Made by a program: the position numbers and the translations under genes | Shown: positions 1 through 13,411 of the stretch, piece after piece | How the letters are laid out: the number at the start of each line of letters is the position of its first letter | Numbering within the stretch: the stretch's first letter is position 1 | DNA from: Pezizomycotina sp. ARF18 | Lineage: Eukaryota; Ascomycota | Reading direction: 5' to 3' | Length of the DNA: 51,485 nucleotides | Assembly (NCBI GenBank): GCA_002224055.1 | Contig: AZLU01000272.1 | Location: 1 to 51,485 of the forward strand | The notes under the pieces: generated by a model | What the model was told of the DNA's origin: nothing | Databases searched by the model: none | Seen by the model: only the letters and a program-made list of their open reading frames with translations

Positions 1-2156
1 AGTTATTCTTCTTTTTCTTCTTTCATCCCCCCCTCCTTTTAAATACGTATATCAGATATACACCGCGTATATAAAAAAATTATTATCTTTCTTTTTTTGT
101 TATAAGGAACGCTTTGGGCCTTTAGCCAATAGCAGCAACTCAGGACTCAAGTGAAACGGTTTCTTCTAATTATCTTGGAATGGTAAGAATTCTCCGTCTG
201 GTAATTTGAAACGTGACCGTTTTTTTTTTTTTTTTTTTTTTTTTCTAAGAAAATATAAGGGATCTCTAATTCCGCACCCTTTTTAGGAATTATAAGATAT
301 AGGTATATAATAACACCGCTATTCCAGGTGTACACTCAGCTAAATCAATGGAGATCGGTTCGGCTCCCTCTTCGGAATTTTTCGCTAACAGTTAAAGTTC
401 AGCAAGCGAGAAAAGAAAAATAACAATATGGCGATAAACGTAGCAGTCTTCTGGAAAAACTATATCCAAAAAGTAATAGTTAGTGGCCGATATACCTCTC
501 TACCGACTCTATTAGATCTGATTGAAAGGAGAAGATAAAAGAACCTACTTTAGAGACAAACAGGCTTATAACACCTATGTATACTTCTGCTTGTTTTTTT
601 TTTTTTTTTTTTGGCTTTGATGACTAGGTAAATTTCTCGATCTGGTGCTCTGTACCTGGTATTTAGAGATCGATAGATAAATTTTCTCGCGGAGCGCGCT
701 GACCGAGGATTAAATTTAAATTAAAATGAAGAAGAAAAAAAAAAAGTATGTACTTTCGCTTACCGTCCCATGGGTCTGTCCACGCGAAACTTAAGGGATA
801 GGCAACGTGAGAAGTACTGAAAAGGAGAAAGTGGGAAGCGAAAAAAGAATGTGTTGGATATGGATATGCCTGAGTGTCTCCTTTCTGCACAATTTTTCGC
901 GCTCCGTCTATAAGGGAAATCTCGAGCCGCCGTTCAAGAACTATCTCGTTAGGACCTCGTGTTTGAATTGAAGGCTTCGTATGAAAAAAAAAAAAAAAAA
1001 AAAAAAAGAAAAGAAAAAGAAACGGCCGGCTGCAGCCGCCGGAAGCGCGCTCTTCCAGGCTGTTGGATCCTGGTAAATCGAAGTGGTGATCGGCAGCTTC
1101 TCTCCAAACAGCCTAAGAAGTTTCCGCCATCATGAGACAGAAAATGTTCTTATTTGTTAGTATTGCATATTTCGCCTTAGGCAATTCTCTCTCACGAGTT
1201 GTATCCTCTAGAAGCCTTCACCTGTAGTGTCACATACAGCTATAATATCCACGCCATCTCCTTTCCTCCTTTCCCTTTGGACAAAAAAAGGGGGGTTGTT
1301 GAAGGATAAAAAACATAGCCCCGGTGAGCGAGCTGGATCATCACGGGCGGCGCCGGCAGAAGGCATCTTCACTTTTGTTTGCATGAAGGAAGTGAGAGTA
1401 CCTATGCAACAAACATAATAATAGAAACAAACGTTAGGCAAATTGGGGGGGCTGTGGGTTTGCCTCACGGTGTTGGGGAGCAACAGTTGGCGAAAACTAT
1501 AATTACGACTGTAACCGCTTGTTATTCGCCCGTAGCGCTTCCGGTGAACAATTCCGCCTCGCAACTCGAAGTGGAATAAATACTTCAAACCTCTAGAGTA
1601 AAGAAGAACAATAAAGTGAATATTCTCAGTCGAAATTGCCAATTGCACAAACTCGGCGTTCTCTGAAGGTATTCCCACACAAGAGACAATTCTGCTGCAA
1701 CGACTTATGCATCGGCTCTCTTGTATTCAGCTCATTTGTTTGAGTGCGTAGCAGGATGGAAGCCATGACCACAAATGCAATTATACTTTTTTAGTCAATA
1801 TGTCTTGTCTCTCTTTCTTTTGCTGATGTATTTCATGTAGTCATGAATGGGGGTCGTGGGGGGCACATGAAATCATCATGTGTTGTTTTAAATGAGGGAT
1901 AAGAACAGGTAGATAACATTCCAGGTCTGCTAGCTCGCTTGACCGAGGTTGAGATTGAGAAGCAGAGGCAAAAAGACTCCTTGGATTAGGGATATACAGG
2001 AAATCGTCGTACTGCATTCCAGCCACTTTGAGTTCAACAAGATATCAATGATGAACCAGGTAGCAACTGTGGAGAAGAGATAGCCAAAAGCTTTGACTTG
2101 AAGTATTTTTTGGATAAAATGATCCCCAAATTCAAAGCCAATGCCTCTCGAGAATG

Positions 2157-2183
2157 AAAAAAAAAAAAAAAAAAAAAAAAAAA
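2157..2183. repeat. Poly(A) tract, 27 bases
   Basis: An uninterrupted run of A on the + strand, followed by a purine-rich GAAGGGGGGGAGGAAGAGG stretch. It is one of about twenty such tracts of 18 or more bases in the window. Nothing around it suggests a processed-transcript insertion: I see no target-site duplication and no coding homology upstream. Confidence 0.9.
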
Positions 2184-3147
2184 GAAGGGGGGGAGGAAGA
2201 GGAGGAGAAGCTCCGGTTGACTGCTTACTCTCCTTCGTAACATGGCAAGATTAGATTTAACTCCACGAGTACCGTGCCTGTATTCGATAAGCTGATATTG
2301 GCCGTTCCTCGTGACATTATTTTTGTATTGAAGGCATCGGTACTGAAGTTTGTTTTAAAAGACGTGAGATATTTCCAATGAAGATCCCTTGCCTTGTGTT
2401 TACAAGGAAAGGGACGTCTTATTAAAGTTCAGTTTGCGGACCGATATAAACGCCAAGAACACCCATTTAGACTTCCCGCTTCCTGTGGAAGAACTCAAAA
2501 CCTTAAGGGGAAAAAAAAAAGTTAAAACCGGAAGACCTTTTCCAGCCAAACAACGCACTCAATCGAACTGATCAATCTATATAATTCTTCAAAAGACGAA
2601 CGAGCAGAGAAACACTGCATGAGGAACAGGGCTTTTAGCGTCTTTTTTTCTAGGCGTTGAGGTTCAAATATTTTAAATTTTTTTTTTTTTTTTGGAATGG
2701 TAAAGTGCTCATTTTTGCAAATTTTTGTGCTGTTTCGAGGTGTCGGGCGCCCTCTCACCTCGGTAAGTACTGGAGTACTGGAAAAAAGCACCTACGCTAA
2801 ATACCCTGATGAGGAATTAAATAGGAATTCTTACCTTTAGAATATATGCTCTACTTTGATGGAAATATCGTGAGAATCTTCAATCAGCAACCCCCCCCCC
2901 TTTTCTTCCTTTTTTTTTCCTTTCCCTTCTGTCTTAATGGAAAGCTCGTTCCAATTTCCCAGATAAACTATCGTCAAATAAACAAGGCAATACTGATATT
3001 TATCACTAATAAAGGCGAGGTAAGCATGTGCCTGTTAGTGTTATATTTTTTATATACGGCTAGATATTTTATAAAATAATTATAATAATGCTGAGGGAGA
3101 TCCCCTTTGGCCTGCGGCGCAAAATTTTTTTTTTTGTATGCATAGTA

Positions 3148-3350
3148 CCTGGGGGTTACACCCCAGACCCCTTTTGTCACTACCTAGTTGTATAATTTTT
3201 ATATATGTTTACTATAGTAATAACATGCCTCTTTGTATAATGCTGGGGTCGCGGCTCCTAGACTCTCGCCTGTACATGTATTGAATATTGTACATGCATC
3301 GAATATACGTGTATTATAAGGTATCTGCGGATTGCATCCCCCAGACCCCT
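3148..3350. repeat. Pair of GC-rich patches with shared motif
   Basis: The 11-base motif CCCAGACCCCT occurs at about 3162-3172 and again at about 3340-3350. The first copy follows a short palindrome (GGGGTTACACCCC). A second shared word, CCTGCGGCGC, occurs at 3111-3120 and at about 3356-3365. These patches are much richer in GC than their surroundings. They could be fragments of a dispersed short element, but only two copies are visible here, so this is a tentative call. Confidence 0.3.
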
Positions 3351-4167
3351 GCCTACCTGCGGCGCTGCTAGTCTGCGCCGCCGTGTAGATGTAATGCGAA
3401 TGAAGGTTTGTTCATATTTTTTTTTTAAAGTTTTATTTCGTGCCAAGCAGTTTTACTTAGTCAGTTTTGCAGTCATGTGTTGCGCAATCTGGCAAATGCA
3501 TGTGTTTTTTCCGCTATTGTTAAAAGATAATACTCGTTCCTCGCAATGACTATTTTGTATCCTTTTCTTTAGCGTTTCTTCCCTATATTGTTATTTTTAC
3601 TTTCTTTTTGTATGAGCCGCCTTAAATTCCTGGTATATCGATCTTATCTATTGTGCAATTGAACCTTGGTTTTTTTTAAGAGTTCACAGCTGGAACGATT
3701 TGTCGCTATTCGTTTCTTTCTTTTTTTTGGGTTGCTTTTTTATTTTCTTTTCTCGTTTCGTCTCGGGGCCAAAGTACCCGCCCCAAGAAATCCCTTGTCT
3801 AATCCATGTCGGTGGATATCGCGATCTCGGAGCACAAGGGAAAAAGAAAGAAAGAGACACTTGTTTCTGTTGAATGAGGACAGTGGCGCGCCTTATTTTC
3901 GAGTATCTCCACAAATCACAATTCGTGGGTCCTGTCCCGAGTATAAGGGATAGGTCTAATTTGAATATCTAACAAAGAATAATTGTCAGCGTTATGAAAA
4001 AAAATATAATAAAAAAAAATTTTTTTTTTTCTGGGTAGAGTCACAAGAACGATTTTCGTAAATTCATTTTTACTCGATTATCTGGTTGAAGAATAAAAGG
4101 GGAAAGAAATCGAAGTCTACCTATTTTTTTTTTTTTTTTGAGATATACTGCTTCTTTTCCTCAAAAC

Positions 4168-4195
<28 letters not shown>
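4168..4195. repeat. Poly(A) tract, 28 bases
   Basis: An uninterrupted run of A on the + strand in the gene-poor left part, about 35 bases after a shorter poly(T) run at about 4123-4139. The two together could fold as a long A:T hairpin. Confidence 0.9.
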
Positions 4196-4198
<3 letters not shown>

Positions 4199-5533
4199 GG
4201 GACCCTGTTTTCTGGGAAATAGGGACCGTTCCCAGGGATTTGGAGCAGTGACGAATAAATTCGGATGATAGTCGAGCCAGTGCGACATGGTGTCAAATTA
4301 ATATTGATTAGTGACGGTCTGCCTAAAGAGAGCAAGACATCTGAAAATAAAGGAACGTCATGACAGTCTCCGATTCGACTCTGGAAATTAGAGGAAATAC
4401 TTCGTGAATCGGTTTTAGTGGGTGTAATTTGTAAACCTGGGAAACCGAGAAAGAAAAAAAAGCCATGAGAGAGTGACAGGATTAGTTCTTGACATGCGCT
4501 GCGCGGGAAGTGAAATGACGGTGGTGGAGGTGACAGGCTTGAATGTTGCACCCTTGAAATTTCAATTATAGCTACAAAGCGGGGACTGTCAATGCGCCAC
4601 ACTATACTCGTGCATACTGCGGTTCTGAGGGTTGTTTAACTCTCAGACCGCTATCAATATCCCCGGGCTCCACCTGATGGCGATGTACCTTAGCAGACAC
4701 TAACATCGTGTGTCGAGTACCTATCTCAAGCTTTGTTTGAGACACGAGCCCTACAAACGAAAGGGGAAAACCGCGAGAAACCGAAAAAAGGAAAAAAAAA
4801 AAAATAGATAAATAAAAATATTCTTTCCCGCCCCTAAACGAACGTAAATATAGCATTTAAGCCTACCGTCAACTGCTTCGTCCAGGTTAGGACTTTCCCT
4901 AGCTTGCTAGCCCGGTTTAATCAACGTCTACTGAGAACTCGTTACCAAAATTATAGGCTCGCTTCTTGTTTCACTGAGCTTTCTCCTTTTTTTTTTTTTC
5001 TTTTTTTTTCTTGCTTCGTTTCTCCGTGACTGGCGTTCGTTTGACGAAATGATCGACCGGTGTAGAAGACGAGGTTTGATCGTCTAAATATTCCGAGTGG
5101 TGGGAAGGTTGTGGTCTGGACCGATCTTACGCATTATCTGCCTTGAAAAGAGAAGAGCCCCCCGTATAGTGTTAATTCGGCCCTATGAGGGTACATCATG
5201 GGAGTGGAACGTGACGACGAACTGTTACATCAGCTTACAGGAGACGAGCATATTCAGTCTCCACTTTCTTTTAGCTTACAGGTAGTTGAAAGCAGAATGG
5301 GAAAATAAGAGAGAAAAGCGGAAAGAAAGTGTTGATAAAATAAAATAGAGTAAGTAATAATAATATTTAGAATAATTGCTTTTTAAATATCTTGATGAAT
5401 AGACAAAAATATGTGCGTGCAGTGGTACCCAATTAATCTGCTGAGATATCAAAGCTTTTTGGCATGCCGCGTAACTGATCATAATACCCATAAAATAGGT
5501 AGAAGCACGCAAAGTTTGGCCATTATTCCCTCC

Positions 5534-5538
5534 TTTTC

Positions 5539-5574
<36 letters not shown>
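5534..5574. repeat. TTTTC microsatellite running into poly(T)
   Basis: Five copies of TTTTC in a row, followed by a pure T run. It is a simple sequence repeat with no coding context. Confidence 0.9.
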
Positions 5575-6589
5575 AAGATAGGTACAAATATTTATCAGGC
5601 TCTTAGAATCCTGTCTGCACATTAGAGCCAGTAATTCAGTAGCAGCAGCAAAATTAGAGGTCCACGTACCTATTGGTTCATTTTTTCAGATGAATTGGGG
5701 GTGGACCCCCAAAGAGCTGAGCACATGTGCATTTTCAAAACGTGCTGACGTCCGTTGAGGAGCTGAAACCTGTTCCATCCTTTGTTACCCATCAATTATA
5801 CCACTCTTTCTAAAGCTGGGAGTGCTCTTTTCACATATTCTGATTTTTAAACTAGAAATGTGATGCAATCACTAACTTTTCTTCCTTTCTTTCTTTTATT
5901 TCTCTTTCTGTTTCTCGATAGCATGTGCTTTGTTTGCCATCATGCATAGAAACGGCCTGTCTAGACCTCAGTATAGTTTCGGCAGTTATAGAATTTCGGC
6001 GAGCCCCAAGTTTGATGTCCTTGAGAAATCAAGTATGATGAAGGAGGCTTACATCCTACCCCACAGTCTCCATTCACACCAGTATATCTCGCTACCGGCT
6101 TCTTGAGGGATCTATATGTCGATCATCGTATGGTCACTGACCACGTCCAGTATGGAAAGGGTAATATATCCGAAATCCCAGAGATGCCAAAAACCTGTCA
6201 TGTATATCAAGGTTAAATGAGTAAGCCCCTCCGAAAAGCACTTGAAAAGAAGAAGCAGAAGGAGGGAAACTATTCAAAGGAACGTACTAGTACTCTACCT
6301 TTTTATAACTTCGGTTGCCCCCCGCCCCCCATCGTGCATGCTTTCACTTCTTTCTTTTACCCGGATACCTCCCCTACCTATAGTAACCCTTTTAATCTTG
6401 GATCCGTGGGGGTGGGGAAAGGTTTTGCTGAGGTCACGAGAGAGGATTTATCATATGCAAACTTGAGTGTGGAAAAGGTACGAAGAGAATAAAAATCCCA
6501 TTGGAAAGGTATTTTTGGTCTTTATTGCTGATATCATAATATATTCTATTTCATTATTGTCATTTATTAGTCTATTCTCCGAGGTAAGA

Positions 6590-6616
6590 AATAAAATAAA
6601 ATAAAATAAAATAAAA
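6590..6616. repeat. ATAAA microsatellite
   Basis: About five tandem copies of the five-base unit ATAAA in non-coding DNA. Confidence 0.9.
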
Positions 6617-8282
6617 GCAAAAATATAATAATACTTAATTACTAAGTAGCAAGAAAGTCTCTACAAAATTATCAAGGCAAAGGAGAGAATTCAAAGGGGA
6701 CTAACTAAAGTTGATTGCCAGGTATGTTGTCTATATCACTAAGCACTACTTCTCCTAGGTATTATTGTTTCCTTTTCAATCGATACGAAGCACCATGAAG
6801 CGCTTCATTTTCTTCAAATACCTCTCTATCCTCGCTTCTTTTACTTGCTTTAAAAGTATACAGAGTATGAAAATGATCCAAACGCAAAAAGAAAAATAAT
6901 TACCTTGCTCTCACCTCCTTGCTGATCAATGTTTCTTACTATCTCCACATATATACCACTACTGCAGCCTAGCAGTTGCTCCATCGTCTTGAACTTGCGA
7001 GAGCCAACCATTTGACAGTGGCTACGTGGGCGTCGTTCGAGACCGCCATGTCATTTAGCGGTGCACATGGACACGCGGGCTGCATTAAACTTCGTCCTGG
7101 CGAGCTTTCCGGGGAGTTTCTTGGAATAATCCGCTCTTGTTCCGGAGAACATCTGGGCGGGCAGGGTCTCCGAGCTGTTTCTTCGGCGACCTATAGGAGA
7201 ACGGGGTCGTTCTAAAACTTCTTACAAGGATAGCCTGATTCGACAAAGGCTGTCCCCCCAAAAAAAAAAATAAATAAGAAAAGCTCTTAGTCATTTCTGT
7301 CTCAATGAGAAAGGATAAAACGCCATCGCTAGGGGATGTCGACGGAGTGTGCTGAGAGAAACGAAAAGTACACTCGAAGAAGCTGAAGCAGTGGTTTCGT
7401 TATCTCTGCATTGTCTCGGGTTGAGTAAATCTTCTATATGGTTTGCTTTTTGTATTTTGATGTTACTTACGAGAAAGAAAAGGAACCTGTATAATGCATG
7501 AGACCATTTTCTTGCACATGAATGATTTTCTTTTCTTAATTTACTATCACAGTATCAATGGGTTATGCTATATCTCAACTTCTTTAATAGTGAGTCCAGG
7601 GCGGAAGTTCACAGGAAGCCTTTTAACTTGTTATATTCTAGACGTTGATTTACATTTCCGAGTCCTTCCAAGTCACCGTTGACAACAGAGTGACTTAGGT
7701 ATTGGTTATAAAATCTTAAAATCGCAAAACTGAAGGACGTATTTCTCCTAAGAGAGAGGGGGGGGGCAAAGCCTTGAATTGTCCAGAGCACATCACGGCT
7801 ATCTTCGAAAGTAGTCTCGGTTAGGGAGAGTCTTTGAGAAGCCTGAGTCCTTGCCTTTCGGAGGTAAAGGCGGCAAACGTCGAGGTCTGATCTCTGCTCG
7901 CAAAGGTTAGCAAAGCTGAGGCAATGTTACCGTTAGGACCAGAGCAAATTTAAAAAAAACAGGGATGCTTTGTGCTATAGTATTAAATAGAATATGAAGA
8001 GCCACGGCTATAAGTGGGCGATTTTCGTTTGTATTTTTGATGCACCGTGAATCATGCTTTAAATAAGTAGCGGGAAGGACTTGCTGAGAAACAGACAAGT
8101 TTTCGTCTAGCGATAAATGGACCAAACCATCAAGAGCTATATAAGTGTTTAAACACAAAGAGCAATCCAAAGGTATACGTACTAAAAAATAAATATGTCG
8201 TTCTTTTATAAATATATTAAAAAAAAATTTTATATATGATATTCATGATCGATGAGCGTCGATCATTTCGAAAATTTCGCCT

Positions 8283-8284
<2 letters not shown>

Positions 8285-8326
<42 letters not shown>
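8285..8326. repeat. Poly(T) tract, 42 bases
   Basis: The longest pure homopolymer in the window. It lies about 1.1 kb from the 3' end of the P450 reductase gene. Exact length is uncertain if the assembly suffers from homopolymer miscalling, as the gene frameshifts suggest. Confidence 0.9.
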
Positions 8327-8330
<4 letters not shown>

Positions 8331-9387
8331 AAAAATTCCAAACCAATGCACATTTCCTCCTTTTTTCCTCCATAGTAAGCGCGGAAAACGTTTCAACACT
8401 GGCTAAAATTACCCTCAAAATGTAGAAACATAACTGTTGTAAAAGAATGATCTAAGGCGAGAGGGGGAAAATAAAATATGATCACGATTTCGCAATCTTG
8501 AGTCTTCGGCGTGGTGTTGCTGTCAAGAAAATATGGACCCTAAGCCTCTTTTTTAGATCCATAATTCATGTCCTAGCTAGCTCCTAGATTCCAATCCCTT
8601 AGGGGTATATTCAGCCCTGAAGGCAAATAATCCTGGACCCATGGGAGACTGTTTTGATTGAGCGTTATACGTCAAGAAGTACTCCTTGCTTTATAATATA
8701 CGCCCTGCTTGTCAACTCGTAATAGCAGAAGTAGTACGTGTGCCACTCGTGACGAGAACCATGGATCTTTCGAAGAAGATCCCATCTTGTGCAACACAGA
8801 ACCGTCGATTCAGTTCACATGTTCCTGCTTTATTTGCCTCGTTGAAACGCTTTCTCTTTCCGTGAGTATCTATTTAATCATTTTTCCTTTAAAACCTATC
8901 CAGAAACAAAATAAACGCCCAAAAAAAAGGGAAATAAAAGTAACGCGAACTACATACAAGGAATTTTGTGGGTGGCAAAAAGATACCATGAAGAGGGTGG
9001 TTAGATTGAGAAATAGGGGTAAGAAATGATGATATAACCAAAAAAAAAAGTTAAAATCTAGAAGACAGAGGTGTTTTCCCCTTATAAAAATATGCCAGAA
9101 AGCCGCTAGGAGACACAGAAGAAAGATAATAGTAAAAGATGACTAGCTAATAGAAGGGACCCCAGATAGAAAGAGGAAGATATAAGTAGAAAGATAGATA
9201 GCTAAATAACATTGTACTGATAAATTACAAGCATTACCGATCTACGTACACGCGAGCCGGCCGTTCACAACACCGCGGGATGAGAAGGTTCATTCTTCGG
9301 AGGGGACCGAGAGAGAAATTACTTGTAACAGGAAGGGTATGATGCTTTGAGAAGAAGTTTGAGAGAAAGAGATGAAGAAGAATTTTT

Positions 9388-11544
9388 CTAAGACCAGACA
9401 TCTTCCTGGTAGAGATTCGCAGCCCTCATGGTCTTAACGATGTCCTCACTTGGACTTCGCTGATTCCACGATGCTGTGCGATAATCTTACCAAGGGTTAC
9501 ATTAACTTCGCGGGCCATGTGCGCAGCGTCACCGCATACGTAAAAGTACGCGCCTTGTTGGAGGAGAGAATTTATGTATTCTCCGTGCTCCTGGAGCCTG
9601 TGCTGAACGTAACCTTCTGCGACTGTTCCCGGGAGAATGCGGTGATGAACTTGATGAATCTCCAAGCTTATCGGCCAGTTCCTATAGACATGAAAAGGTT
9701 AGTAAAAGATCCGCTTTATATACTAGCAAAAAAGAGAGAAATTGTCAAGAATGGGTATCTTACAGTCCATTCATCCTTGTAGAGGAAATCTTCACTCTGT
9801 TTGCGGCAACCAAAGAACAGGACGGTCGGGCCAACGTTCTCGCCTTTCGCGGCCTGAGTGGCTCTCTCACGGACGAATCCTCGGAACGGAGCGACACCAG
9901 TTCCGGGTCCAATCATGATGACCGGCTTGGCTGGGTCGGAAGGCAGCTTGAAGTTCGAGTGTCTGATGTGGACCGGAACGTGGATACCATCGTACTTATT
10001 ACGAGGACCGGTGATTTCGTAAGAAAGGCCATGCGGATCTGGTTCCGGATCTCCATGCTGTTTCAATTTCAGGGCCAGCAGATAGTTCGTGGCAACACCT
10101 TTCAGAATATGCTTAGATCCGGGAAGACGAATGCTCTCAACGACTGCGGTAATCGCAACCTTGTTCTTGTCCTCGACGGGCGTAGACGAAATGGAGTAGT
10201 ACCGGGCTGAATATGATTTAAACTTTCAATAATCAATGAAAACGGCAAAGAACTCCAGCTTTGGCCAGGCGCAACCATCTCGAAGACTTGACCAAGGTTG
10301 AGGTACTGGCTAGAAATCTCGTCGGCGAACATAGTCTTGTCTCCACCCAAGCGAGTGAGCTCGCTTTAGCGGCGTCGGTTGGAGCGAACGGAGCGCAGGT
10401 AGCCAAAATTGACGAGAAACAGGGCCATTGATTTCAACGTGGTACTGAGGATGGCGTCATAAGTCGTTTGGAGTAGGGAAGGGACCTTGGAGTAGCATCG
10501 TTGGCGGATACGTGGATAACATCGTCCTTCTTGTCAAACAGGCCAAGCACGCGGAGGAGACGGTGGGTCTCCTTGCTAGAGTTCGTCGGCCAGACGGCGA
10601 TGTGGTCACCAGCAGCGTACGACATTCCCGAGCCGGAGATATCAATCTCCATGTGAAGACAGTTCCTATCCTTAACGGTGAAGAGCTCTCGAGATTCGGC
10701 GATGGGGCAATGTACGGGTTGTGAGCATTGTACGGTCCTTTGCTGGTTCCTTCCAGTGCATTTTGTTCGGTTCACCAAGATAGAACGTCGCCAGAGTCGG
10801 GTGTGAGATCGGCACGCTCGCTGATGGTAAACACTGGCTCGTAAACGGCTTCGCGCTCCTCCAAATGCATGTCATCGGCAACGGCCTTCCACATATCTTC
10901 TTTCCAGGCAAAAAGTCTTCCTCCATAGTTCCGGCACCGTCGTCGCCTTCCCGGCAGTTCGAGGCGGGTGGCACCGAGCTTAGTAAGGGATTTATCCACG
11001 TTGCGAACCATCGCATTGTAGTGCTCATAACGTGTTGTTTCCGAGGCGAATGCAACCGTACTTGAGCTTGTTCAACGGCTGGGAATCTACGCCACCACCC
11101 TCGAGAAGCTGGTGTCGTCGGACATGATGAATTCGTAGAACTCGACGGCGTTATCGGTCGGTTCACCCTCACATAGGTGGCCAAGACGAAGGCGATGTGA
11201 TCGGCAGGAAGGTGTCAAGGTTGTCAAGTCGTAATCCTCAATGTCAGCGACCATGGTCTTCAGACCGAATTGGCGTGTCCTTCCTTCGCCAAGCGGGAGG
11301 CGTAGTCCTCTGCAGTTCCGGTCTGCGAGCCGTAGAAGAAGATGGCGTTTTGTCGGTTCTCTTCCATCTTCTCCACAAAGTTGCGCGTCTTCGGAGCTCT
11401 ACCGGCAGCGCCGTTAACCTTGCCGTAGTCGGCGAACGCATCTTTCGGTACACCCCACAAGGTACCCTTCGTGAAGTAGGCGATAGAGGCAATAAGTATT
11501 GCCCCTAGGATGATAACGTCGACAATATCGTACTCTAGAGCCAT
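9388..11544 (-). CDS. cprA: NADPH-cytochrome P450 reductase (frameshifted)
   Basis: This diflavin reductase passes electrons from NADPH through FAD and FMN to microsomal P450s at the endoplasmic reticulum. The start at 11544 opens a protein with a hydrophobic anchor (about residues 7-25, VDVIILGAILIASIAYF), then the FMN-binding motif YGSQTGTAEDYA. The NADPH-binding segments IGPGTGVAPFRGF, FFGCRKQSEDFLY and YFYVCGDAAHMAREV follow. The C-terminus YQEDVWS ends in the family's conserved Trp-Ser, with TAG at 9388-9390. Two exons fit: 11544-9764 and 9681-9388; the 82-base intron has GTAAGA, CTAAC and TATAG. Length (about 695 codons) is normal for the family. The frame breaks several times, for example at about 11269 (A missing before FGLKTMVAD), about 10203 (C missing before RYYSISS) and near 9620. 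I read these as sequence errors rather than decay. Confidence 0.93.
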
Positions 11545-13411
11545 CTTGCTGGTAGGAGGGGAATTTGGTTAGAAATGTTGTTATGCTGAAGGACTCCAGT
11601 TTTACGGTAATGCGTGTTCCACGAGTGGAAATTTTTTCCTAGAATAAAGCTGGAGAAAAGAAAGAAGGCGAAGACGAAGAGGGACAAAAAAAACCGAAGA
11701 GAACCGATCTTGCCCCCTTTTTTAATCTTCCTCTGCAGCTTGTTAGCACAGCTCCTGCTTATTAGATAGATCATTGTGGGCCACGTTTTGTAGTAGTAAA
11801 AAATTATATGTATGTATGCACTTGTACTAGACTGCTTTCTGTTCCCCTTTTAATAGACCCTTCTTTCTTCTTTTTCTTTAAAGCCAAGCAAAGAAAGAGC
11901 CTTCTGCTGCGATCACCAAAAAAAAACCTCTTTCCTTTTTTTTTTTTTTTTTTTTTTTTTTAAGAGCTCAGCGGCTATCGTCGTATAAACGACAAGCTCC
12001 CAGCAAACCAACAAGCAGTTGAAAAAAAAAAAAAAAAAAAAAGGTGCTAACACCACCACCAACTTAGAAAAGCTTCGGAAGTAATCCTTCTCCCCGAAAC
12101 CCTCCTCTCCTTTACTCAGACCGGAAACTCACAAGGAAAAATGAAAGCAGTTAACAGCAGCAAAGGCCACAGCAAAGCTTACCCTTACGATTCTCTTGTC
12201 AGCGGTAAGATTTGTTCAAAAGAAAAACAAGACTGTCTGGGATAATATAATAAAAGAGCACAGGATTGAAAAGGTCGATCAGTCGCAAGACAAGCTTTTG
12301 CAACGAAGTAGCTTGGAGGTGGTCCTTTCAAGGTTACCTTTTCCACCAGCTTGTAGGACGCGAAGGTGATGCAAGTTTATGAGAGGAGCACAGAATCAAG
12401 CAGAGCAGATTCGCTTTTGTGAGACTCCCTCCACAACCCTTTTGTCTTTCAAGTTTCTAGGCAGATGAGGAAGAGGAAGGAAGGAAGGAAGGAAGGGGAA
12501 AGAGATTATCAAGATAATAATAACAAGCAAGGGAGAAAAGATCTGAATGAAGAACAGTAGATTTATGTGGGAGAAGAGATGAGAAGGAAGGAAAGAAAAG
12601 CAAAGGAATGAGAAAAAGGAACGAGAGAAGTTGCAACCGTTGCCTTCTCGAAGAACATGGAATAAATTGAATAAAATAAAAGAAAAGAAAAGTTAGGTAC
12701 AATTTTACTTCTTTTTTTTTATATGATTTGCAGGTAGACGTATCGGTAAAGCGAGCGGGCCTTTGCGTCTTTTCCTTCTGTCTCTTAACGCAGGTGCTAA
12801 AATTGTTCACATCTGTGCCTTTTTGCGAGAGGTAATGTTAGCCGGCAGCCGCTATTTATTTGCTTTCCTGCCCTTTTTTATTATTGTGATGATTTTGATC
12901 TAAAATGGAATATTCGGTGCGTAATCCGCGCCGACAAACGCCGAGAAATTATGTTATCTTATACGGCGAAGCTACCAGATGTCAGATGTGATGTGATCAG
13001 GAACGAGTATTACGAAACTGTGTTTCTGTGTCGTTTTGAAGTGATTTAGAGAGAGGAACGCCTTTTGAAAATGCTTCTGAAAGATATTGACTTTTTTTAA
13101 TGATCTATCTAAAAAGGAAAGGAAAGAGAGAGAGAGAAAAAAAGCTTAAGGTGAATGACGATGCTAATGTGTTATGGACAGGAAACCGGTGAACGGGTAT
13201 ATGATTCCCCAAAAGGAAAACTCCCACAGGCAAAGGGAAAAATGAGAGGAAAATAGAAACGTTTGGGGAAGCCCTAGTATTAGCGTGCGAAGAATATACG
13301 TGATACAGACGGAGAGGCATTGATCAAGGAAAGACCCGTCTTTATTATAACATCCAACGCCGATTCGAGAATGAATGTTCTCTACGCGGTTGCCGAGAGA
13401 TGCTAGCCGGC
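11545..13411. other. P450 reductase 5' flank, non-coding
   Basis: Upstream of the minus-strand reductase start. It holds poly(T) at about 11939-11960, poly(A) at about 12020-12041, a GGAA microsatellite at about 12477-12495, and long purine-rich or pyrimidine-rich stretches of the kind seen in fungal promoters and leaders. I see no convincing coding exon. An ATG at 12141 opens a frame of only about 30 codons and has no recognisable product. Confidence 0.5.

Larger units (their letters stand above)
1..9387. other. Gene-poor AT-rich stretch, no supportable gene
   Basis: I examined both strands and found no reading frame with recognisable protein motifs, no chain of exons with matching phases, and no tRNA or rRNA. 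The short open frames here are low-complexity translations of poly(T)/poly(A) or AT-rich DNA. The stretch holds many long homopolymers (220-244, 984-1007, 2157-2183, 4168-4195, 8285-8326), a TTTTC microsatellite and an ATAAA microsatellite. Near 3.1-3.4 kb there are two GC-rich patches sharing short motifs. Very short or strongly diverged genes, or non-coding RNAs, could be missed by eye. Confidence 0.6.

Noticed and set aside
6217-6492. Plus-strand 91-codon frame starting MSKPLRKALEKKKQ
   Set aside because: Lysine-rich start then no motif; another open frame overlaps it and there is no splice or homology support.
6976-7215. 79-codon frame with more balanced composition than its neighbours
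   Set aside because: No recognisable family, no exon partners, and a similar-length frame on the opposite strand; left uncalled.
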